Positions 37,989 to 49,517 of a stretch of 64,000 nt of DNA are shown here, in pieces; within the stretch, counting starts at the first letter, position 1, and each line of letters starts with the position of its first letter. The translations under genes and the position numbers were made by a program. The notes beneath the pieces were generated by a model, which was given only the letters and a program-made list of their open reading frames with translations, was not told where the DNA came from and did not search any database. Source of the stretch: Variovorax sp. PBL-E5 (GTDB taxonomy: Bacteria; Pseudomonadota; Gammaproteobacteria; Burkholderiales; Burkholderiaceae_C). Where the stretch lies: assembly GCF_901827185.1 (NCBI RefSeq), contig NZ_LR594671.1, positions 2,046,001 to 2,110,000 of the forward strand. The letters run 5' to 3'.

Positions 37989-39127
37989 ACTTCAAGCGTT
38001 TCGCGTCTCTCGTGCCCCCTCTGCGCGCCGGTGCAGCCCTGGCCCTGGTTGCCGCGCTCGCGGCCTGCTCGGGCACGCCCAAGCCGAAGCCGGCCGAGCT
38101 GCCTGCCAACGTCCCGCTGCTCGGCATCCGCCAGGCGTGGAACATCCGCATCCCGGCGGTGAGCTTTCCGCTCTCGACCGATGTCAGCGGCGACATGGTC
38201 AGCGTCGGCGCCAGCGACGGCACCGTGGTCATGATCGATGCGCGTTCGGGGCAGGAATCGTGGCGCGCCAATGCCGGTGCGCCGCTGGCCGCCGGCGTCG
38301 GCAGCGATGGTTCGCTGGTTGCCGCCGTCACCACCGCCAACGAGGTCGTCGCGCTGCAGGGCGGCAAGGTGCTCTGGCGGCAGAAGCTCACGGCGCAGGC
38401 CTATACCCCGCCGCTGGTCGCCGGCCGGCGCGTCTTCGTGCAGACGGCCGACCGCACCACCAGCGCATGGGACGGCCAGACCGGCCGCCGCATCTGGTCG
38501 CAGCAGCGCACGCCCGAAAACCTGGTGCTGAAGAAGCCGGGCCCGCTGTTCGCCTTCGGCGACACGCTGGTCACCGGCGTGGGCGGACGGCTGGTCGGCA
38601 TCAATCCGGCCAACGGCTCGTCGCGCTGGGAGTCGCCCATCGCCGCGCCGCGCGGCACCAACGACATCGAGCGCCTGGTGGATCTGACCGGCAACGTGAG
38701 CCGCGTCGGCGACAGCCTCTGCGCGCGGGCCTACTACGCGAACGTCGGCTGCGTCGACGGTTCTCGCGGCACGCTGGTCTGGAGCAAGCCGGCCGTCGGC
38801 GCCGAGGGCGTGAGCGGCGACGACCGCTTCGTCTACGGCACCGAGGAAGACGGCAGCGTGGTGGCCTGGCGCCGCAGCGACGGCGAGCGCGCCTGGCAGA
38901 CCGAGCTCTTCAAGTACCGCGTCCTGACCGCACCGCTCGCAGTCGGCCGCTCGCTGATCATCGGCGACAGCACCGGCCTCGTGCACCTGCTCTCGCGCGA
39001 CGACGGCAAGCCGCTGAACCGGATCACGCCCGACGGCTCGGCGATTGCCGCAGCACCGGTCTTGGCCGGCAACACGGTCGTCATCGTCACGCGCAACGGC
39101 GGCGTCTTCGGCTACCGCCCGGAATGA
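37985..39127 (+). CDS. bamB: Outer membrane assembly lipoprotein BamB
   Basis: Eight-bladed PQQ-repeat propeller of the BAM complex. 380 residues: lipoprotein signal with lipobox LAAC at about 27-30, then repeated blades with Trp-containing closures ([45 protein letters not shown]). It shares the outer-membrane assembly task with bamD at 26.8-27.6 kb. Coupled to yfgM; der starts 19 bases after its stop. Confidence 0.94.
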   Translation: MNFKRFASLVPPLRAGAALALVAALAACSGTPKPKPAELPANVPLLGIRQAWNIRIPAVSFPLSTDVSGDMVSVGASDGTVVMIDARSGQESWRANAGAPLAAGVGSDGSLVAAVTTANEVVALQGGKVLWRQKLTAQAYTPPLVAGRRVFVQTADRTTSAWDGQTGRRIWSQQRTPENLVLKKPGPLFAFGDTLVTGVGGRLVGINPANGSSRWESPIAAPRGTNDIERLVDLTGNVSRVGDSLCARAYYANVGCVDGSRGTLVWSKPAVGAEGVSGDDRFVYGTEEDGSVVAWRRSDGERAWQTELFKYRVLTAPLAVGRSLIIGDSTGLVHLLSRDDGKPLNRITPDGSAIAAAPVLAGNTVVIVTRNGGVFGYRPE

Positions 39128-39146
39128 CCGTGAAAGGACGCCTTCG

Positions 39147-40496
39147 ATGAAGCCGGTCATCGCGCTGGTCGGGCGTCCCAACGTCGGCAAGTCGACCCTG
39201 TTCAACCGGCTCACGCAGACGCGCGACGCCATCGTCGCCGATTTCGCGGGGCTCACGCGCGATCGCCATTACGGTAATGGCCGTCAGGGCCGGCACGAGT
39301 TCATCGTGATCGACACCGGCGGCTTCGAGCCCGACGCCGGCAGCGGCATCTTCAAGGAGATGGCCAAGCAGACGCGGCAGGCCGTGGCCGAGGCCGACGT
39401 GGTGGTCTTCGTGGTCGACGCGCGCGAAGGCCTGTCCGCGCAGGACCACGACATCGCCAACGAGCTGCGCCGGCTCGGCAAGCCCTGCGTGCTGGTGGCC
39501 AACAAGGCCGAAGGCATGCACGACGGCACGAAGCTGGTCGACTTCTACGAACTCGGCTTCGGCGAGGTGCACGGCATCTCGGCGGCACACGGGCAGGGCA
39601 TTCGCGATCTGGTCCAGCTTGCGCTCGAGCCGCTGAACCTGCCCGAGCCCGGCGACGAAGCCGACGAAGAGGATGTCAACAAGCCGACCAAGCTGGCGGT
39701 CGCAGGCCGCCCGAACGTCGGCAAGTCGACGCTGATCAACACCTGGCTCGGCGAGGAACGCCTGGTCGCCTTCGATCTGCCCGGCACCACGCGCGATGCG
39801 ATCACCGTGCCCTTCGAGCGCAACGGCCAGCGCTTCGAGCTGATCGACACGGCGGGGCTGCGGCGCCGCGGCAAGGTGTTCGAGGCGATCGAGAAGTTCT
39901 CCGTGGTCAAGACGCTGCAGGCCATCGAGTCGGCGAACGTCGTGCTGCTGCTGCTCGACGCCACGCAGGGCGTGACCGACCAGGACGCGCACATCGCGGG
40001 CTACATCCTCGAAAGCGGCCGCGCGGTGGTGATCGCGATCAACAAGTGGGATGCGGTCGACAGCTACCAGCGCGAGCAGATCCAGCGCCAGATCGAAACG
40101 CGGCTGCCTTTTCTCAAGTTCGCCGCGCTGCATTTCATCTCGGCCATCAAGCGCCAGGGCTTGGGCCCCGTGTGGCAGGCCATCGCGCAGGCCCACAAGT
40201 CCGCCACGCGCAAGATGTCGACGCCCGTGCTCACGCGCCTGCTGCTGGAGGCGGTGCAGTTCCAGGCGCCCAAGAAGTCCGGCATGTTCCGGCCGAAGCT
40301 GCGCTATGCGCACCAGGGCGGCATGAACCCGCCGGTGATCGTGATCCACGGCAACTCGCTGGAGCACGTCACCGATGCTTACAAGCGATTCCTCGAAGGA
40401 CGCTTCCGCAAGGAGTTCGATCTGGTCGGCACGCCGCTGCGCATCGAGCTCAAGACCTCGCACAACCCCTACGCCGGCAAGGACGACCGCGGCTGA
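39147..40496 (+). CDS. der: Ribosome assembly GTPase Der (EngA)
   Basis: Essential double GTPase for 50S maturation. 449 residues: G domain 1 ([13 protein letters not shown] about 8-20, [12 protein letters not shown]), an acidic linker ([10 protein letters not shown] about 172-181), G domain 2 ([13 protein letters not shown] about 189-201, [11 protein letters not shown]) and the C-terminal KH-like domain (about 365-445). ATG at 39147 starts the conserved [12 protein letters not shown]. Confidence 0.97.
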   Translation: MKPVIALVGRPNVGKSTLFNRLTQTRDAIVADFAGLTRDRHYGNGRQGRHEFIVIDTGGFEPDAGSGIFKEMAKQTRQAVAEADVVVFVVDAREGLSAQDHDIANELRRLGKPCVLVANKAEGMHDGTKLVDFYELGFGEVHGISAAHGQGIRDLVQLALEPLNLPEPGDEADEEDVNKPTKLAVAGRPNVGKSTLINTWLGEERLVAFDLPGTTRDAITVPFERNGQRFELIDTAGLRRRGKVFEAIEKFSVVKTLQAIESANVVLLLLDATQGVTDQDAHIAGYILESGRAVVIAINKWDAVDSYQREQIQRQIETRLPFLKFAALHFISAIKRQGLGPVWQAIAQAHKSATRKMSTPVLTRLLLEAVQFQAPKKSGMFRPKLRYAHQGGMNPPVIVIHGNSLEHVTDAYKRFLEGRFRKEFDLVGTPLRIELKTSHNPYAGKDDRG

Positions 40497-40700
40497 ACGC
40501 CAGCGGGCCGTGCGCTGACAACGCGCTGAATGGGCGCGCGGCTTGGCTTCCAATGACGGCCGATGACTCGCGCCTGCGGCTCAAGTTCCGTCTTTTAAGT
40601 GCCGTTATTTTTGGAAGGCCATTGGCCTTTGTTGCTGCAGCGCGGAAACCCTGTGTTAAGGTGACCGGTCCAACAACTACTCTTGAACACGGAGAATATC
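40497..40700 (+). promoter_or_regulatory. hfq upstream region, promoter probable
   Basis: 204 bases between der and hfq that are distinctly more A+T-rich than nearby genes. A 6-base hairpin, AAGGCC-ATT-GGCCTT, lies at about 40615-40629. TTGTTG at 40629-40634 followed by TGTTAA at 40654-40659 is a weak promoter-like pair (19-base gap). No coding frame of interest. An independent promoter for hfq is expected from other bacteria. Confidence 0.4.
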
Positions 40701-40946
40701 GTGAGCAATAAAGGGCAACTTCTACAAGACCCCTTTCTGAACACCTTGCGTCGCGAGCACGTGCCGGTTTCGATCTATCTGGTCAACGGCATCAAGCTGC
40801 AAGGCCAGATCGAGTCGTTCGACCAGTATGTCGTGTTGCTTCGCAATACGGTGACACAGATGGTCTACAAGCATGCCATCTCCACCATCGTGCCAGGGCG
40901 GGCCGTCAACTTCTCGGCTGCCGAGAGCGACGACGCAGCCGCGTGA
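40701..40946 (+). CDS. hfq: RNA chaperone Hfq
   Basis: Sm-like hexameric RNA chaperone that pairs small RNAs with messages. 81 residues, with [20 protein letters not shown], the Sm1 motif [14 protein letters not shown] and the Sm2 motif [13 protein letters not shown] at 40701 gives the usual VSNKGQLLQ start; GGAGA sits six bases before. An upstream in-frame TTG (40683) would add six residues and is unlikely. The C-terminal tail is short ([10 protein letters not shown]), as in many betaproteobacteria. A strong terminator follows before hflX. Confidence 0.96.
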   Translation: MSNKGQLLQDPFLNTLRREHVPVSIYLVNGIKLQGQIESFDQYVVLLRNTVTQMVYKHAISTIVPGRAVNFSAAESDDAAA

Positions 40947-40955
40947 ACGGCACGG

Positions 40956-40984
40956 AGCGCGGCGGTTCGTCCGCCGCGCTTTTT
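40956..40984 (+). terminator. Intrinsic terminator between hfq and hflX
   Basis: Perfect 10-base arms (40956-40965 and 40971-40980) around a TTCGT loop, followed by TTTTCC. hflX starts only 16 bases later, so some read-through or a separate hflX promoter is needed. Confidence 0.88.
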
Positions 40985-40999
40985 CCATCCTGATTCCGT

Positions 41000-42172
41000 T
41001 TGTCTGAACTGATTCCCCGGAAAGGCGGCGCCGTCGTTCTCGTCGGCGTTGATTTCGGGTTGCCCCATTTCGACGGCGAGCTCGAAGAGCTCGGCCTGCT
41101 CGCGCAAACGGCAGGCCTCGAGCCGGTCGCCCGCCTCGTGTGCAAACGCCGTGCGCCCGACGCCGCGCTGTTCGTCGGCAGCGGCAAGGCCGACGAGATC
41201 CGCGAGCTGGCCGAACTGCATCGCGCCAGCGAAGTCATCTTCGACCAGGCGCTGAGCCCGGCACAGCAGCGCAACCTCGAGCGCCAGCTCGGGGTGGCGG
41301 TGTACGACCGCACCTTCCTCATCCTCGAGATCTTCGCCCAGCGCGCGCGCTCGCACGAAGGCAAGCTGCAGGTCGAGTTGGCGCGGCTGCAGTACCTCAG
41401 CACGCGCCTCGTGCGGCGCTGGTCCCACCTGGAGCGCCAGCGCGGCGGCATCGGCACGCGCGGGGGGCCCGGCGAAACGCAGATCGAACTCGACCGGCGC
41501 ATGATCGGCGAGTCCATCAAGCGCACGCGCGAGCGGCTCGTCAAGGTGCAGCGCCAGCGCGGCACGCAGCGCCGCCAGCGCGAACGGCGCGATACCTTCA
41601 ACATCTCGCTGGTCGGCTACACCAATGCCGGCAAGTCTTCCCTGTTCAATGCACTGGTCAAGGCGCGCGCCTATGCGGCCGACCAATTGTTCGCGACGCT
41701 CGACACCACCACGCGCCACCTGTACCTGGGGGATGCGCGCCGCAAGGTCTCGATCTCCGACACGGTCGGCTTCATCCGCGAGCTGCCGCACGGCCTGGTG
41801 GATGCGTTCAAGGCCACGCTGCAGGAAGCGGTCGATGCCGACCTGCTGCTGCACGTGGTGGACGTGTCCAACCCTCACCATCCTGAACAGATGGCCGAAG
41901 TGCAGGCGGTGCTCAGGGAGATCGGCGCCGACACCGTGCCCCAGCTGCTGGTATTCAACAAGCTCGATGCACTTGAAAGTACGCGCAAGCCCCTGCATCT
42001 GAGCGACGAGATGGACATCGATGGCATGCAGGTGCCCCGGATCTTCGTGAGCGCGCATACCGGCGAGGGCGTCCCGGCGCTCCGGGCCGAGCTCGCACAG
42101 CGATCGCGTCCTGCGGGCGAATCGGCCATGACCCCAGAACCAGACCCCGAATTGCACGAGGCCCCTCACTGA
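41000..42172 (+). CDS. hflX: Ribosome-associated GTPase HflX
   Basis: GTPase that splits stalled 70S ribosomes, notably under heat stress. 390 residues: N-terminal HflX domain (about 1-165; VGSGKADEIRELAELH, RGGIGTRGGPGETQIELDRR) and G domain with GYTNAGKSSLFNAL (about 202-215), DTVGFIRELPH and FNKLD. The start is TTG at 41000, opening LSELIPRKGGAV; no ATG or GTG suits better. Followed by hflK in the standard order. Confidence 0.93.
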   Translation: MSELIPRKGGAVVLVGVDFGLPHFDGELEELGLLAQTAGLEPVARLVCKRRAPDAALFVGSGKADEIRELAELHRASEVIFDQALSPAQQRNLERQLGVAVYDRTFLILEIFAQRARSHEGKLQVELARLQYLSTRLVRRWSHLERQRGGIGTRGGPGETQIELDRRMIGESIKRTRERLVKVQRQRGTQRRQRERRDTFNISLVGYTNAGKSSLFNALVKARAYAADQLFATLDTTTRHLYLGDARRKVSISDTVGFIRELPHGLVDAFKATLQEAVDADLLLHVVDVSNPHHPEQMAEVQAVLREIGADTVPQLLVFNKLDALESTRKPLHLSDEMDIDGMQVPRIFVSAHTGEGVPALRAELAQRSRPAGESAMTPEPDPELHEAPH

Positions 42173-42210
42173 TTGGGCACAATCACCTCACTGACGAGAG
42201 AACAGAACGA

Positions 42211-43611
42211 ATGAATGCAAAGCCAGTGTGGAGACGGTTCCAGGGCATGTTCAACCTGAACGATGGGCGGTGGGGGCGCGACGACTCCGCGTCCGGCGGC
42301 GATCGTCCTGCCGCCAACCGGCCTGACGGAGAGCCCCCCGCGCCTCCGCCTTCCGGCAACAACAACAACAACAACCGCCCGCGTGGCCAGGGTCCGAACC
42401 AGGGACCGCCGGACCTCGATGAACTGTGGCGCGACTTCAACCGCAAGCTCGGTGGCCTGTTCGGCGGCGGGCGCGGCGGCGGCAACCGTCCGAACGGCGG
42501 CAACGGCAATGGCGGCGGTGGTGGCGGTCTCAAGCCCGACATGAAGAATGCGGGCTTCGGCGTGGGCCTGGTCATCGCGGTGGCGATCCTGATCTGGCTG
42601 GGCACCGGGTTCTTCATCGTCAACGAAGGACAGCAGGCCGTCATCACCCAGTTCGGTCGCTACAAGGCGACCGTGGGCGCGGGCTTCAACTGGCGTCTGC
42701 CTTATCCGATCCAGCGCCATGAACTCGTGGTCGTGACGCAGATCCGCTCCACCGACGTGGGCCGTGACGCCATCGTGCGTTCGACCGGCCTGCGCGAGTC
42801 GGCCATGCTGACCGAGGACGAGAACATCGTCGAGATCAAGTTCGCCGTGCAATACCGCCTGAGCGATGCGCGCGCCTACCTGTACGAGAGCAAGAACCCC
42901 GCCGACACGGTGGTGCAGGTGGCCGAGACGGCCGTGCGCGAAGTGGTCGGCAAGATGAAGATGGATGCCGCCCTCGCCGAGGAGCGCGACCAGATCGCGC
43001 CGCGCGTGCGCACGCTGATGCAGACCATCCTCGACCGCTACAAGGTCGGCGTCGAGATCGTCGGCATCAACCTGCAGCAGGGCGGCGTGCGGCCGCCCGA
43101 GCAGGTGCAGGCTGCCTTCGACGACGTGCTCAAGGCCGGCCAGGAGCGCGAGCGCACCAAGAACGAAGCCCAGGCCTATGCGAACGACGTGGTGCCGCGC
43201 GCCACCGGCACCGCATCGCGGCTCAAGGAAGAATCCGAGGCGTACAAGGCGCGGATCATTGCGCAGGCGCAGGGCGACGCACAGCGCTTCGGCTCCGTGC
43301 TCGCGGAATACCAGAAGGCGCCGCAAGTCACGCGCGATCGCATGTACACCGATGCGATGCAGCAGATCTACGCCAGCACGACCAAGGTGCTGATCGATTC
43401 CAAGCAGGGCTCGAACCTGCTCTACCTGCCGCTCGACAAGCTGATCCAGCAGGCCGCGCAGAACGCGCCCGCCACGCCGGTCGATGCCGCCAGCCCCAAC
43501 GTGGCCGGCACGGCGCCTTCGCAGTCGTCGGTCATTCCGGTCGCACCTCCTTCTTCCGTGGGCGATGCGCGCGCACGCGACGGCCGCTCACGCGACCGCG
43601 ATGTCCGCTGA
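42211..43611 (+). CDS. hflK: FtsH modulator HflK (SPFH membrane protein)
   Basis: With HflC forms the large periplasmic cage around the FtsH protease. 466 residues: cytoplasmic N-terminus with Asn/Gly-rich low complexity (GNNNNNNRPRGQGPNQG and GGGRGGGNRPNGG), one membrane helix (about 112-133, GVGLVIAVAILIWLGTGFFI), then the SPFH/Band 7 domain (about 135-330), a helical stretch and a Ser/Ala tail. Some 100 residues of poly-Gly/Asn sequence precede the helix. hflC starts 19 bases after the stop. Confidence 0.95.
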   Translation: MNAKPVWRRFQGMFNLNDGRWGRDDSASGGDRPAANRPDGEPPAPPPSGNNNNNNRPRGQGPNQGPPDLDELWRDFNRKLGGLFGGGRGGGNRPNGGNGNGGGGGGLKPDMKNAGFGVGLVIAVAILIWLGTGFFIVNEGQQAVITQFGRYKATVGAGFNWRLPYPIQRHELVVVTQIRSTDVGRDAIVRSTGLRESAMLTEDENIVEIKFAVQYRLSDARAYLYESKNPADTVVQVAETAVREVVGKMKMDAALAEERDQIAPRVRTLMQTILDRYKVGVEIVGINLQQGGVRPPEQVQAAFDDVLKAGQERERTKNEAQAYANDVVPRATGTASRLKEESEAYKARIIAQAQGDAQRFGSVLAEYQKAPQVTRDRMYTDAMQQIYASTTKVLIDSKQGSNLLYLPLDKLIQQAAQNAPATPVDAASPNVAGTAPSQSSVIPVAPPSSVGDARARDGRSRDRDVR

Positions 43612-43630
43612 TGCGCCGAGGAACACATTC

Positions 43631-44548
43631 ATGAACAGAATCGGATTCATCGCCACGTCGATCCTCGTGCTGCTTGTGCTGCTGAGCTCGACGGTCTTCG
43701 TCGTCGACCAGCGCCAGTTCGGCGTGGTCTATGCGCTCGGACAGATCAAGGAAGTGATCACCGAGCCGGGCCTGAACTTCAAGCTGCCGCCGCCGTTCCA
43801 GAACGTGTCGTACATCGACAAGCGCCTGCTCACGCTGTCGAGCATCGATCCCGAACCGATGCTCACGGCGGAGAAGCAGCGCGTGGTGATCGACTGGTAC
43901 GTGCGCTGGCGCATCAGCAATCCGTCGGAATACATCCGCAACGTCGGCCTCGACGAGAACGCGGGCGCGATGCAACTCAACCGCGTGGTGCGCAACGCGT
44001 TCCAGGAAAACATCAACAAGCGCACCGTGCGCGATCTGATCTCGGTGCGCCGCGAGCAGCTGATGGCCGACGTGCAGCGCGAGGTGCTGTCGGTCGTGAA
44101 GGGTGCCAAGCCCTGGGGCGTGGACGTCATCGATGTGCGCATCACGCGCGTCGACTACGTCGAAGCGATCACCGAATCGGTCTACCGCCGCATGGAGGCC
44201 GAGCGCAAGCGCGTGGCCAACGAACTGCGTTCGACCGGCGTCGCCGAGGGCGAGAAGATCCGCGCCGACGCCGACCGCCAGCGCGAGGTGATCGTCGCCA
44301 ACGCCTACCGCGACGCGCAGAAGATCAAGGGCGAGGGCGATGCCAAGGCTGCTTCGACCTACGCCGACGCCTTCGGCCGCGATCCACAGTTCGCGCTGTT
44401 CTACCGCAGCCTCGATGCCTACAAGCAGAGCTTCAACAAGAAGAGCGACGTCATGGTGCTGGATCCTTCGTCGGATTTCTTCCGCGCCATGCGCAGTTCG
44501 GGATCGACGACGGCGCCAAGCACCACGGCCGCGCCGCCGCGCCGCTGA
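43631..44548 (+). CDS. hflC: FtsH modulator HflC (SPFH membrane protein)
   Basis: Partner of HflK. 305 residues: N-terminal membrane helix (about 4-25, IGFIATSILVLLVLLSSTVFVV), SPFH domain (about 27-215; VVDQRQFGVVYALGQ, RRMEAERKRVANELRSTG), helical arm ending with DPSSDFFRAM, and a short Thr/Ala/Pro tail. ATG at 43631 begins the membrane helix, as expected for the family. Confidence 0.95.
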   Translation: MNRIGFIATSILVLLVLLSSTVFVVDQRQFGVVYALGQIKEVITEPGLNFKLPPPFQNVSYIDKRLLTLSSIDPEPMLTAEKQRVVIDWYVRWRISNPSEYIRNVGLDENAGAMQLNRVVRNAFQENINKRTVRDLISVRREQLMADVQREVLSVVKGAKPWGVDVIDVRITRVDYVEAITESVYRRMEAERKRVANELRSTGVAEGEKIRADADRQREVIVANAYRDAQKIKGEGDAKAASTYADAFGRDPQFALFYRSLDAYKQSFNKKSDVMVLDPSSDFFRAMRSSGSTTAPSTTAAPPRR

Positions 44549-44560
44549 CGACGGTCGGGT

Positions 44561-44749
44561 GTGAGCAGCGATACTTTCTGGAGCGCCATCGCGCTCGTGC
44601 TGGTGATCGAGGGCCTGTTGCCGCTGGTCTCGCCGGGCCGCTGGCGGCGCGCCTTCAGCCAGTTGCTGCAGCTGCGGGACGGGCAGTTGCGCTTCTTCGG
44701 TCTCTGCAGCATTGTCCTTGGCCTGTTGCTGCTCTGGATTTCGGGGTGA
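44561..44749 (+). CDS. DUF2065 small membrane protein
   Basis: 62 residues with two predicted membrane helices (about 7-24 FWSAIALVLVIEGLLPLV and 44-60 FFGLCSIVLGLLLLWI) joined by a basic loop with RWRRAFSQLLQL. It matches the DUF2065/YjeT family, often found next to hflC and purA, as here. GTG at 44561 lies 12 bases after hflC. Function is unknown; association with the HflKC/FtsH environment is an inference from gene order. Confidence 0.85.
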   Translation: MSSDTFWSAIALVLVIEGLLPLVSPGRWRRAFSQLLQLRDGQLRFFGLCSIVLGLLLLWISG

Positions 44750-44792
44750 CGCGGCCCGGTAGAATCCCGGTTTGACCACGCCCCCGACTCCC

Positions 44793-45956
44793 ATGTCCGC
44801 CTGGGTCCTCCCGGATCACATTGCCGATGTGCTGCCTTCCGAGGCGCGCCACATCGAAGAACTTCGACGCCAGCTGCTCGACACCGCCCGTGGCTACGGC
44901 TACGAGCTGGTGATGCCGCCGCTGCTGGAGCACCTGGAATCCCTTCTGTCCGGCACCGGCGAGGCGCTGGACCTGCAGACCTTCAAGCTGGTCGACCAGC
45001 TCTCCGGGCGCAGCCTCGGATTGCGCGCCGACACCACGCCCCAGGTCGCGCGCATCGATGCGCACCTGCTCAATCGCCGCGGCGTCACCCGGCTTTGCTA
45101 TTGCGGCCCGGTCGTGCACACGCGGCCCGACCGCCCGCACGCGACCCGTGAGCCGCTTCAGTTCGGCGCCGAGATCTATGGTCATGCCGGGCTCGAGGCC
45201 GATACCGAAACCCTGCGGCTCGCGCTCGATTGCCTGCGCGCGGCCGGCGTGGGCGGCAGTGGGTCGGCCACCGTCATCGTCGATCTGGCCCATGCCCGCA
45301 TCGTGCGCGCGCTGCTCGCGGATGTGCCGGCCGACGCGGCCGCGATCGCCCGCGTGCACGCTGCGCTCGCCGCCAAGGATGCCAGTGCGCTGCGCGAATT
45401 CACCGCCGATTTCTCCGCGCCTTCTCGCGAGGGGCTGCTTGCGCTGGTGCAGCTGTACGGCGACGCCGCGGTGCTCGACGAGGCGGGCAGGGCCCTCCCC
45501 GCCACGGCCGCCATCGGCGAGGCGCTCGCGGACCTGAAGCGCCTCGCCGCGCGCCTGGAGGGCGCCCGCGTCAGTTTCGACCTGGCCGACCTGCGCGGCT
45601 ATGCGTACTACAGCGGCATGCGCTTCGGCATCTACGCCGACGGTGCCAGCGACGCGCTGGTGCGCGGCGGGCGCTACGACGAAGTCGGCGCCGTGTTCGG
45701 CCGCAACCGGCCGGCCGTCGGCTTCAGCCTCGACGTGCGCGAGCTGGTCGGCGTGCTGCCCGCGCAGCCGCTGCGCGCCGCCATCCGCGCGCCGTGGAGC
45801 GACGCCGCCGGGCTGGCCCAGACCATTTCCGCTCTGCGCAGCCAGGGCGAAACCGTGGTGTGCGTGCTGCCCGGCCACGACAGCGAAATCGACGAATTCC
45901 ATTGCGACCGCGAGCTGGTCGAGAGCAACGGCCAATGGCGCGTGCAAGCCATTTAG
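44793..45956 (+). CDS. hisZ: ATP phosphoribosyltransferase regulatory subunit HisZ
   Basis: A histidyl-tRNA-synthetase-like protein that joins short HisG to give the first histidine-biosynthesis enzyme its activity and feedback control. 387 residues: class II core with [27 protein letters not shown], and a C-terminal part with [28 protein letters not shown]. The aminoacylation-specific residues and the anticodon domain are absent. ATG at 44793 is chosen because it opens [17 protein letters not shown] at 44772 would add seven residues. hisG is not nearby. A repeat-type hairpin pair follows. Confidence 0.9.
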   Translation: MSAWVLPDHIADVLPSEARHIEELRRQLLDTARGYGYELVMPPLLEHLESLLSGTGEALDLQTFKLVDQLSGRSLGLRADTTPQVARIDAHLLNRRGVTRLCYCGPVVHTRPDRPHATREPLQFGAEIYGHAGLEADTETLRLALDCLRAAGVGGSGSATVIVDLAHARIVRALLADVPADAAAIARVHAALAAKDASALREFTADFSAPSREGLLALVQLYGDAAVLDEAGRALPATAAIGEALADLKRLAARLEGARVSFDLADLRGYAYYSGMRFGIYADGASDALVRGGRYDEVGAVFGRNRPAVGFSLDVRELVGVLPAQPLRAAIRAPWSDAAGLAQTISALRSQGETVVCVLPGHDSEIDEFHCDRELVESNGQWRVQAI

Positions 45957-47435
<1,479 letters not shown>

Positions 47436-47464
47436 ACAGAACAACACCAGCAGGAGACATTCGC

Positions 47465-47989
47465 ATGTTGACCGAAGACGGCAAGCACCTCTACGTGAGC
47501 TACGACGAGTACCACAACCTGATCGAGAAGCTCGCGATCAAGGTGCACCAATCGGGCTGGCAGTTCGACACCATCCTGTGCCTGGCGCGCGGCGGCATGC
47601 GGCCGGGCGACGTGCTGTCGCGCATCTTCGACAAGCCGCTGGCGATCATGTCGACCAGTTCCTACCGGGCCGATGCGGGCACGATCCAGGGCCATCTCGA
47701 CATCGCGCGCTACATCACCACGCCCAAGGGCGAGATCGCGGGCAAGGTGCTGCTGGTCGACGACCTCGCCGATTCGGGCCACACGCTGCACGCGGTGGTC
47801 GAGATGCTGCGCAGCAACTACCGCCCGATCACCGAGATGCGCAGCGCCGTCCTGTGGACCAAGGCGCTGTCGACCTTCACGCCGGACTACTCGGTCGAGT
47901 TCCTGCCGACCAATCCCTGGATCCATCAACCCTTCGAGGGCTATGACGCGATGGGCGCCGAGAAGCTGCTGGAGAAGTGGTCGGTCTGA
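47465..47989 (+). CDS. Phosphoribosyltransferase, probably purine (Gpt/Hpt-like)
   Basis: 174-residue type I phosphoribosyltransferase with the PRPP-binding motif VLLVDDLADSGHTL (about 96-109) and an N-terminal LARGGMRPGDVLSR segment in the place of the usual pyrophosphate-binding loop. The family includes xanthine-guanine salvage enzymes; the C-terminal NPWIHQPFEGYD fits that group. Following purA with AGGAGACATTCGC as ribosome site, a role in purine salvage is likely, but the base it uses cannot be read from sequence. Confidence 0.88.
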   Translation: MLTEDGKHLYVSYDEYHNLIEKLAIKVHQSGWQFDTILCLARGGMRPGDVLSRIFDKPLAIMSTSSYRADAGTIQGHLDIARYITTPKGEIAGKVLLVDDLADSGHTLHAVVEMLRSNYRPITEMRSAVLWTKALSTFTPDYSVEFLPTNPWIHQPFEGYDAMGAEKLLEKWSV

Positions 47990-48009
47990 CGGTCGACTAG
48001 CATCGCGGG

Positions 48010-49203
48010 ATGCGCAAGCCCAACACCGACCTCATCCATCATCCCTACCGTCCGCCGGCGAATTTCGCGGCGCCGCAGCCTGGCGTGTTCAAGGCCTCGA
48101 CGGTCTTCTTCGCCGACGTCGCCGCGATGCGTGCGCGCGACTGGAAGACCAAGGCCGGCTACACCTACGGCCTGCATGGCACGCCGACCACCTTCACGCT
48201 GGAAGAGCGGCTCGCGACGCTGGAAGGCGGCACCGAGTGCCTGCTGGTGCCGAGCGGGCTGGCGGCGATCACGCTGGTCGCGTTCGCGCTGCTCAAGACC
48301 GGCGACGAGGTGCTGATCCCCGACAACGCCTACGGCCCGAACAAGGCGCTGGCCACGGGCGAGCTGGCCAATTTCGGCATCAGCCACAGGCTCTACGATG
48401 CGATGGACCCGTCCGATCTCGCCGCCAAGCTGTCGGACCGCACCCGCCTGGTCTGGATGGAGGCGGCTGGCTCGGTCACGATGGAATTCCCGGACCTGCC
48501 CGCGCTCGTGGGCGTGTGCCGTGCGCGCGGCGTGATCACCGCGCTCGACAACACCTGGGGTGCCGGGCTGGCCTTCGCGCCCTTCGATTTCAATGGCAGC
48601 GGGCAGGGCGTCGACGTCTCGGTGCATGCGCTCACCAAGTACCCGAGCGGCGGCGGCGACGTGTTGATGGGCAGCGTCGTCACGCGCGACGAGCGCCTGC
48701 ACCGGGCCCTGAAGCTCACGCACATGCGCATGGGCTTCGGCATCGGCGTCGGCGATGTCGAGATGCTGCTGCGCTCGCTGCCCAGCATGGCGCTGCGCTA
48801 CCAGACGCACGACCGCAGCGCGCGCGAGCTGGCGCGCTGGCTCGAAGGCCGCGAGGAGATCGCGCAGGTGTTGCATCCCGCGCTCGATGGTTCGCCGGGA
48901 CATGCGCACTGGCTGCGCCTGTGCGGCGCGGCCGATCTGGCGGCCGGGCTGTTCTCGGTCGTCTTCGACGCCAGTTTCAGCAGCGAACAGGTCGACCGTT
49001 TCTGCGACAGCCTCGAGCTGTTCCGCCTCGGTTATTCGTGGGGCGGCCCGATCAGCCTGGTCGTGCCTTACGACATCGGATTGATGCGTGATGCGACGGT
49101 CGCCCGCTGGCCGCACAAGGGCACGCTCGTGCGCTTTTCGGTCGGCCTGGAGGACGTCGAGGACCTGCGCGCCGACCTGGAACAGGCCCTCGCGGCCCTC
49201 TGA
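48010..49203 (+). CDS. metC: Cystathionine beta-lyase-type PLP enzyme
   Basis: 397-residue PLP enzyme of the Cys/Met-metabolism family, most like cystathionine beta-lyase (cystathionine to homocysteine, pyruvate and ammonia). Schiff-base Lys210 in SVHALTKYPSGGGD; Tyr-containing YTYGLHGTPTT near 51-61, conserved Asp/Asn in ALDNTWGAG. C-S lyases acting on other thioethers share this fold, so the exact substrate is moderately certain. ATG at 48010, 20 bases after the phosphoribosyltransferase gene. Confidence 0.87.
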   Translation: MRKPNTDLIHHPYRPPANFAAPQPGVFKASTVFFADVAAMRARDWKTKAGYTYGLHGTPTTFTLEERLATLEGGTECLLVPSGLAAITLVAFALLKTGDEVLIPDNAYGPNKALATGELANFGISHRLYDAMDPSDLAAKLSDRTRLVWMEAAGSVTMEFPDLPALVGVCRARGVITALDNTWGAGLAFAPFDFNGSGQGVDVSVHALTKYPSGGGDVLMGSVVTRDERLHRALKLTHMRMGFGIGVGDVEMLLRSLPSMALRYQTHDRSARELARWLEGREEIAQVLHPALDGSPGHAHWLRLCGAADLAAGLFSVVFDASFSSEQVDRFCDSLELFRLGYSWGGPISLVVPYDIGLMRDATVARWPHKGTLVRFSVGLEDVEDLRADLEQALAAL

Positions 49204-49273
49204 ACCGCGCCGGTTATCGCGTACAGTCGCATCAGTGCAGTCACCCGGACTGCCGCGCCCCCAAGGAGATGCA

Positions 49274-49477
49274 GTGGCAACACCAAATTACGGCTACGAG
49301 AAGCGCCAGAAAGAGCTTGCGAAGAAAAAGAAAAAGGAAGAGAAGCTGAGGGAAAAGGCCAACCGCAAGCTGGGGCCGAGCACCGATGGGCTGGCGCCGG
49401 GCGACCCGGAAACCGACGTGGCCTCGCTGGAGCGCGACCCGCCGACCGTGCCGACGGAGCCGACCAAGAACGGTTGA
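49274..49477 (+). CDS. Small lysine-rich protein of unknown function
   Basis: 67 residues from GTG at 49274, preceded by AAGGAGATGCA, a very good ribosome site. The N-terminal half is a highly basic helix (EKRQKELAKKKKKEEKLREK, about 8-27); the C-terminal half is acidic and Pro-rich. Composition and the clear ribosome site support a real gene; similar short proteins are common in Burkholderiales. It might bind nucleic acid or ribosomes, which is a guess. Followed by a terminator. Confidence 0.75.
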   Translation: MATPNYGYEKRQKELAKKKKKEEKLREKANRKLGPSTDGLAPGDPETDVASLERDPPTVPTEPTKNG

Positions 49478-49517
49478 GCCGCCATCCGCGGCACCGGCCG
49501 CAACAGACAGCCCGAAC

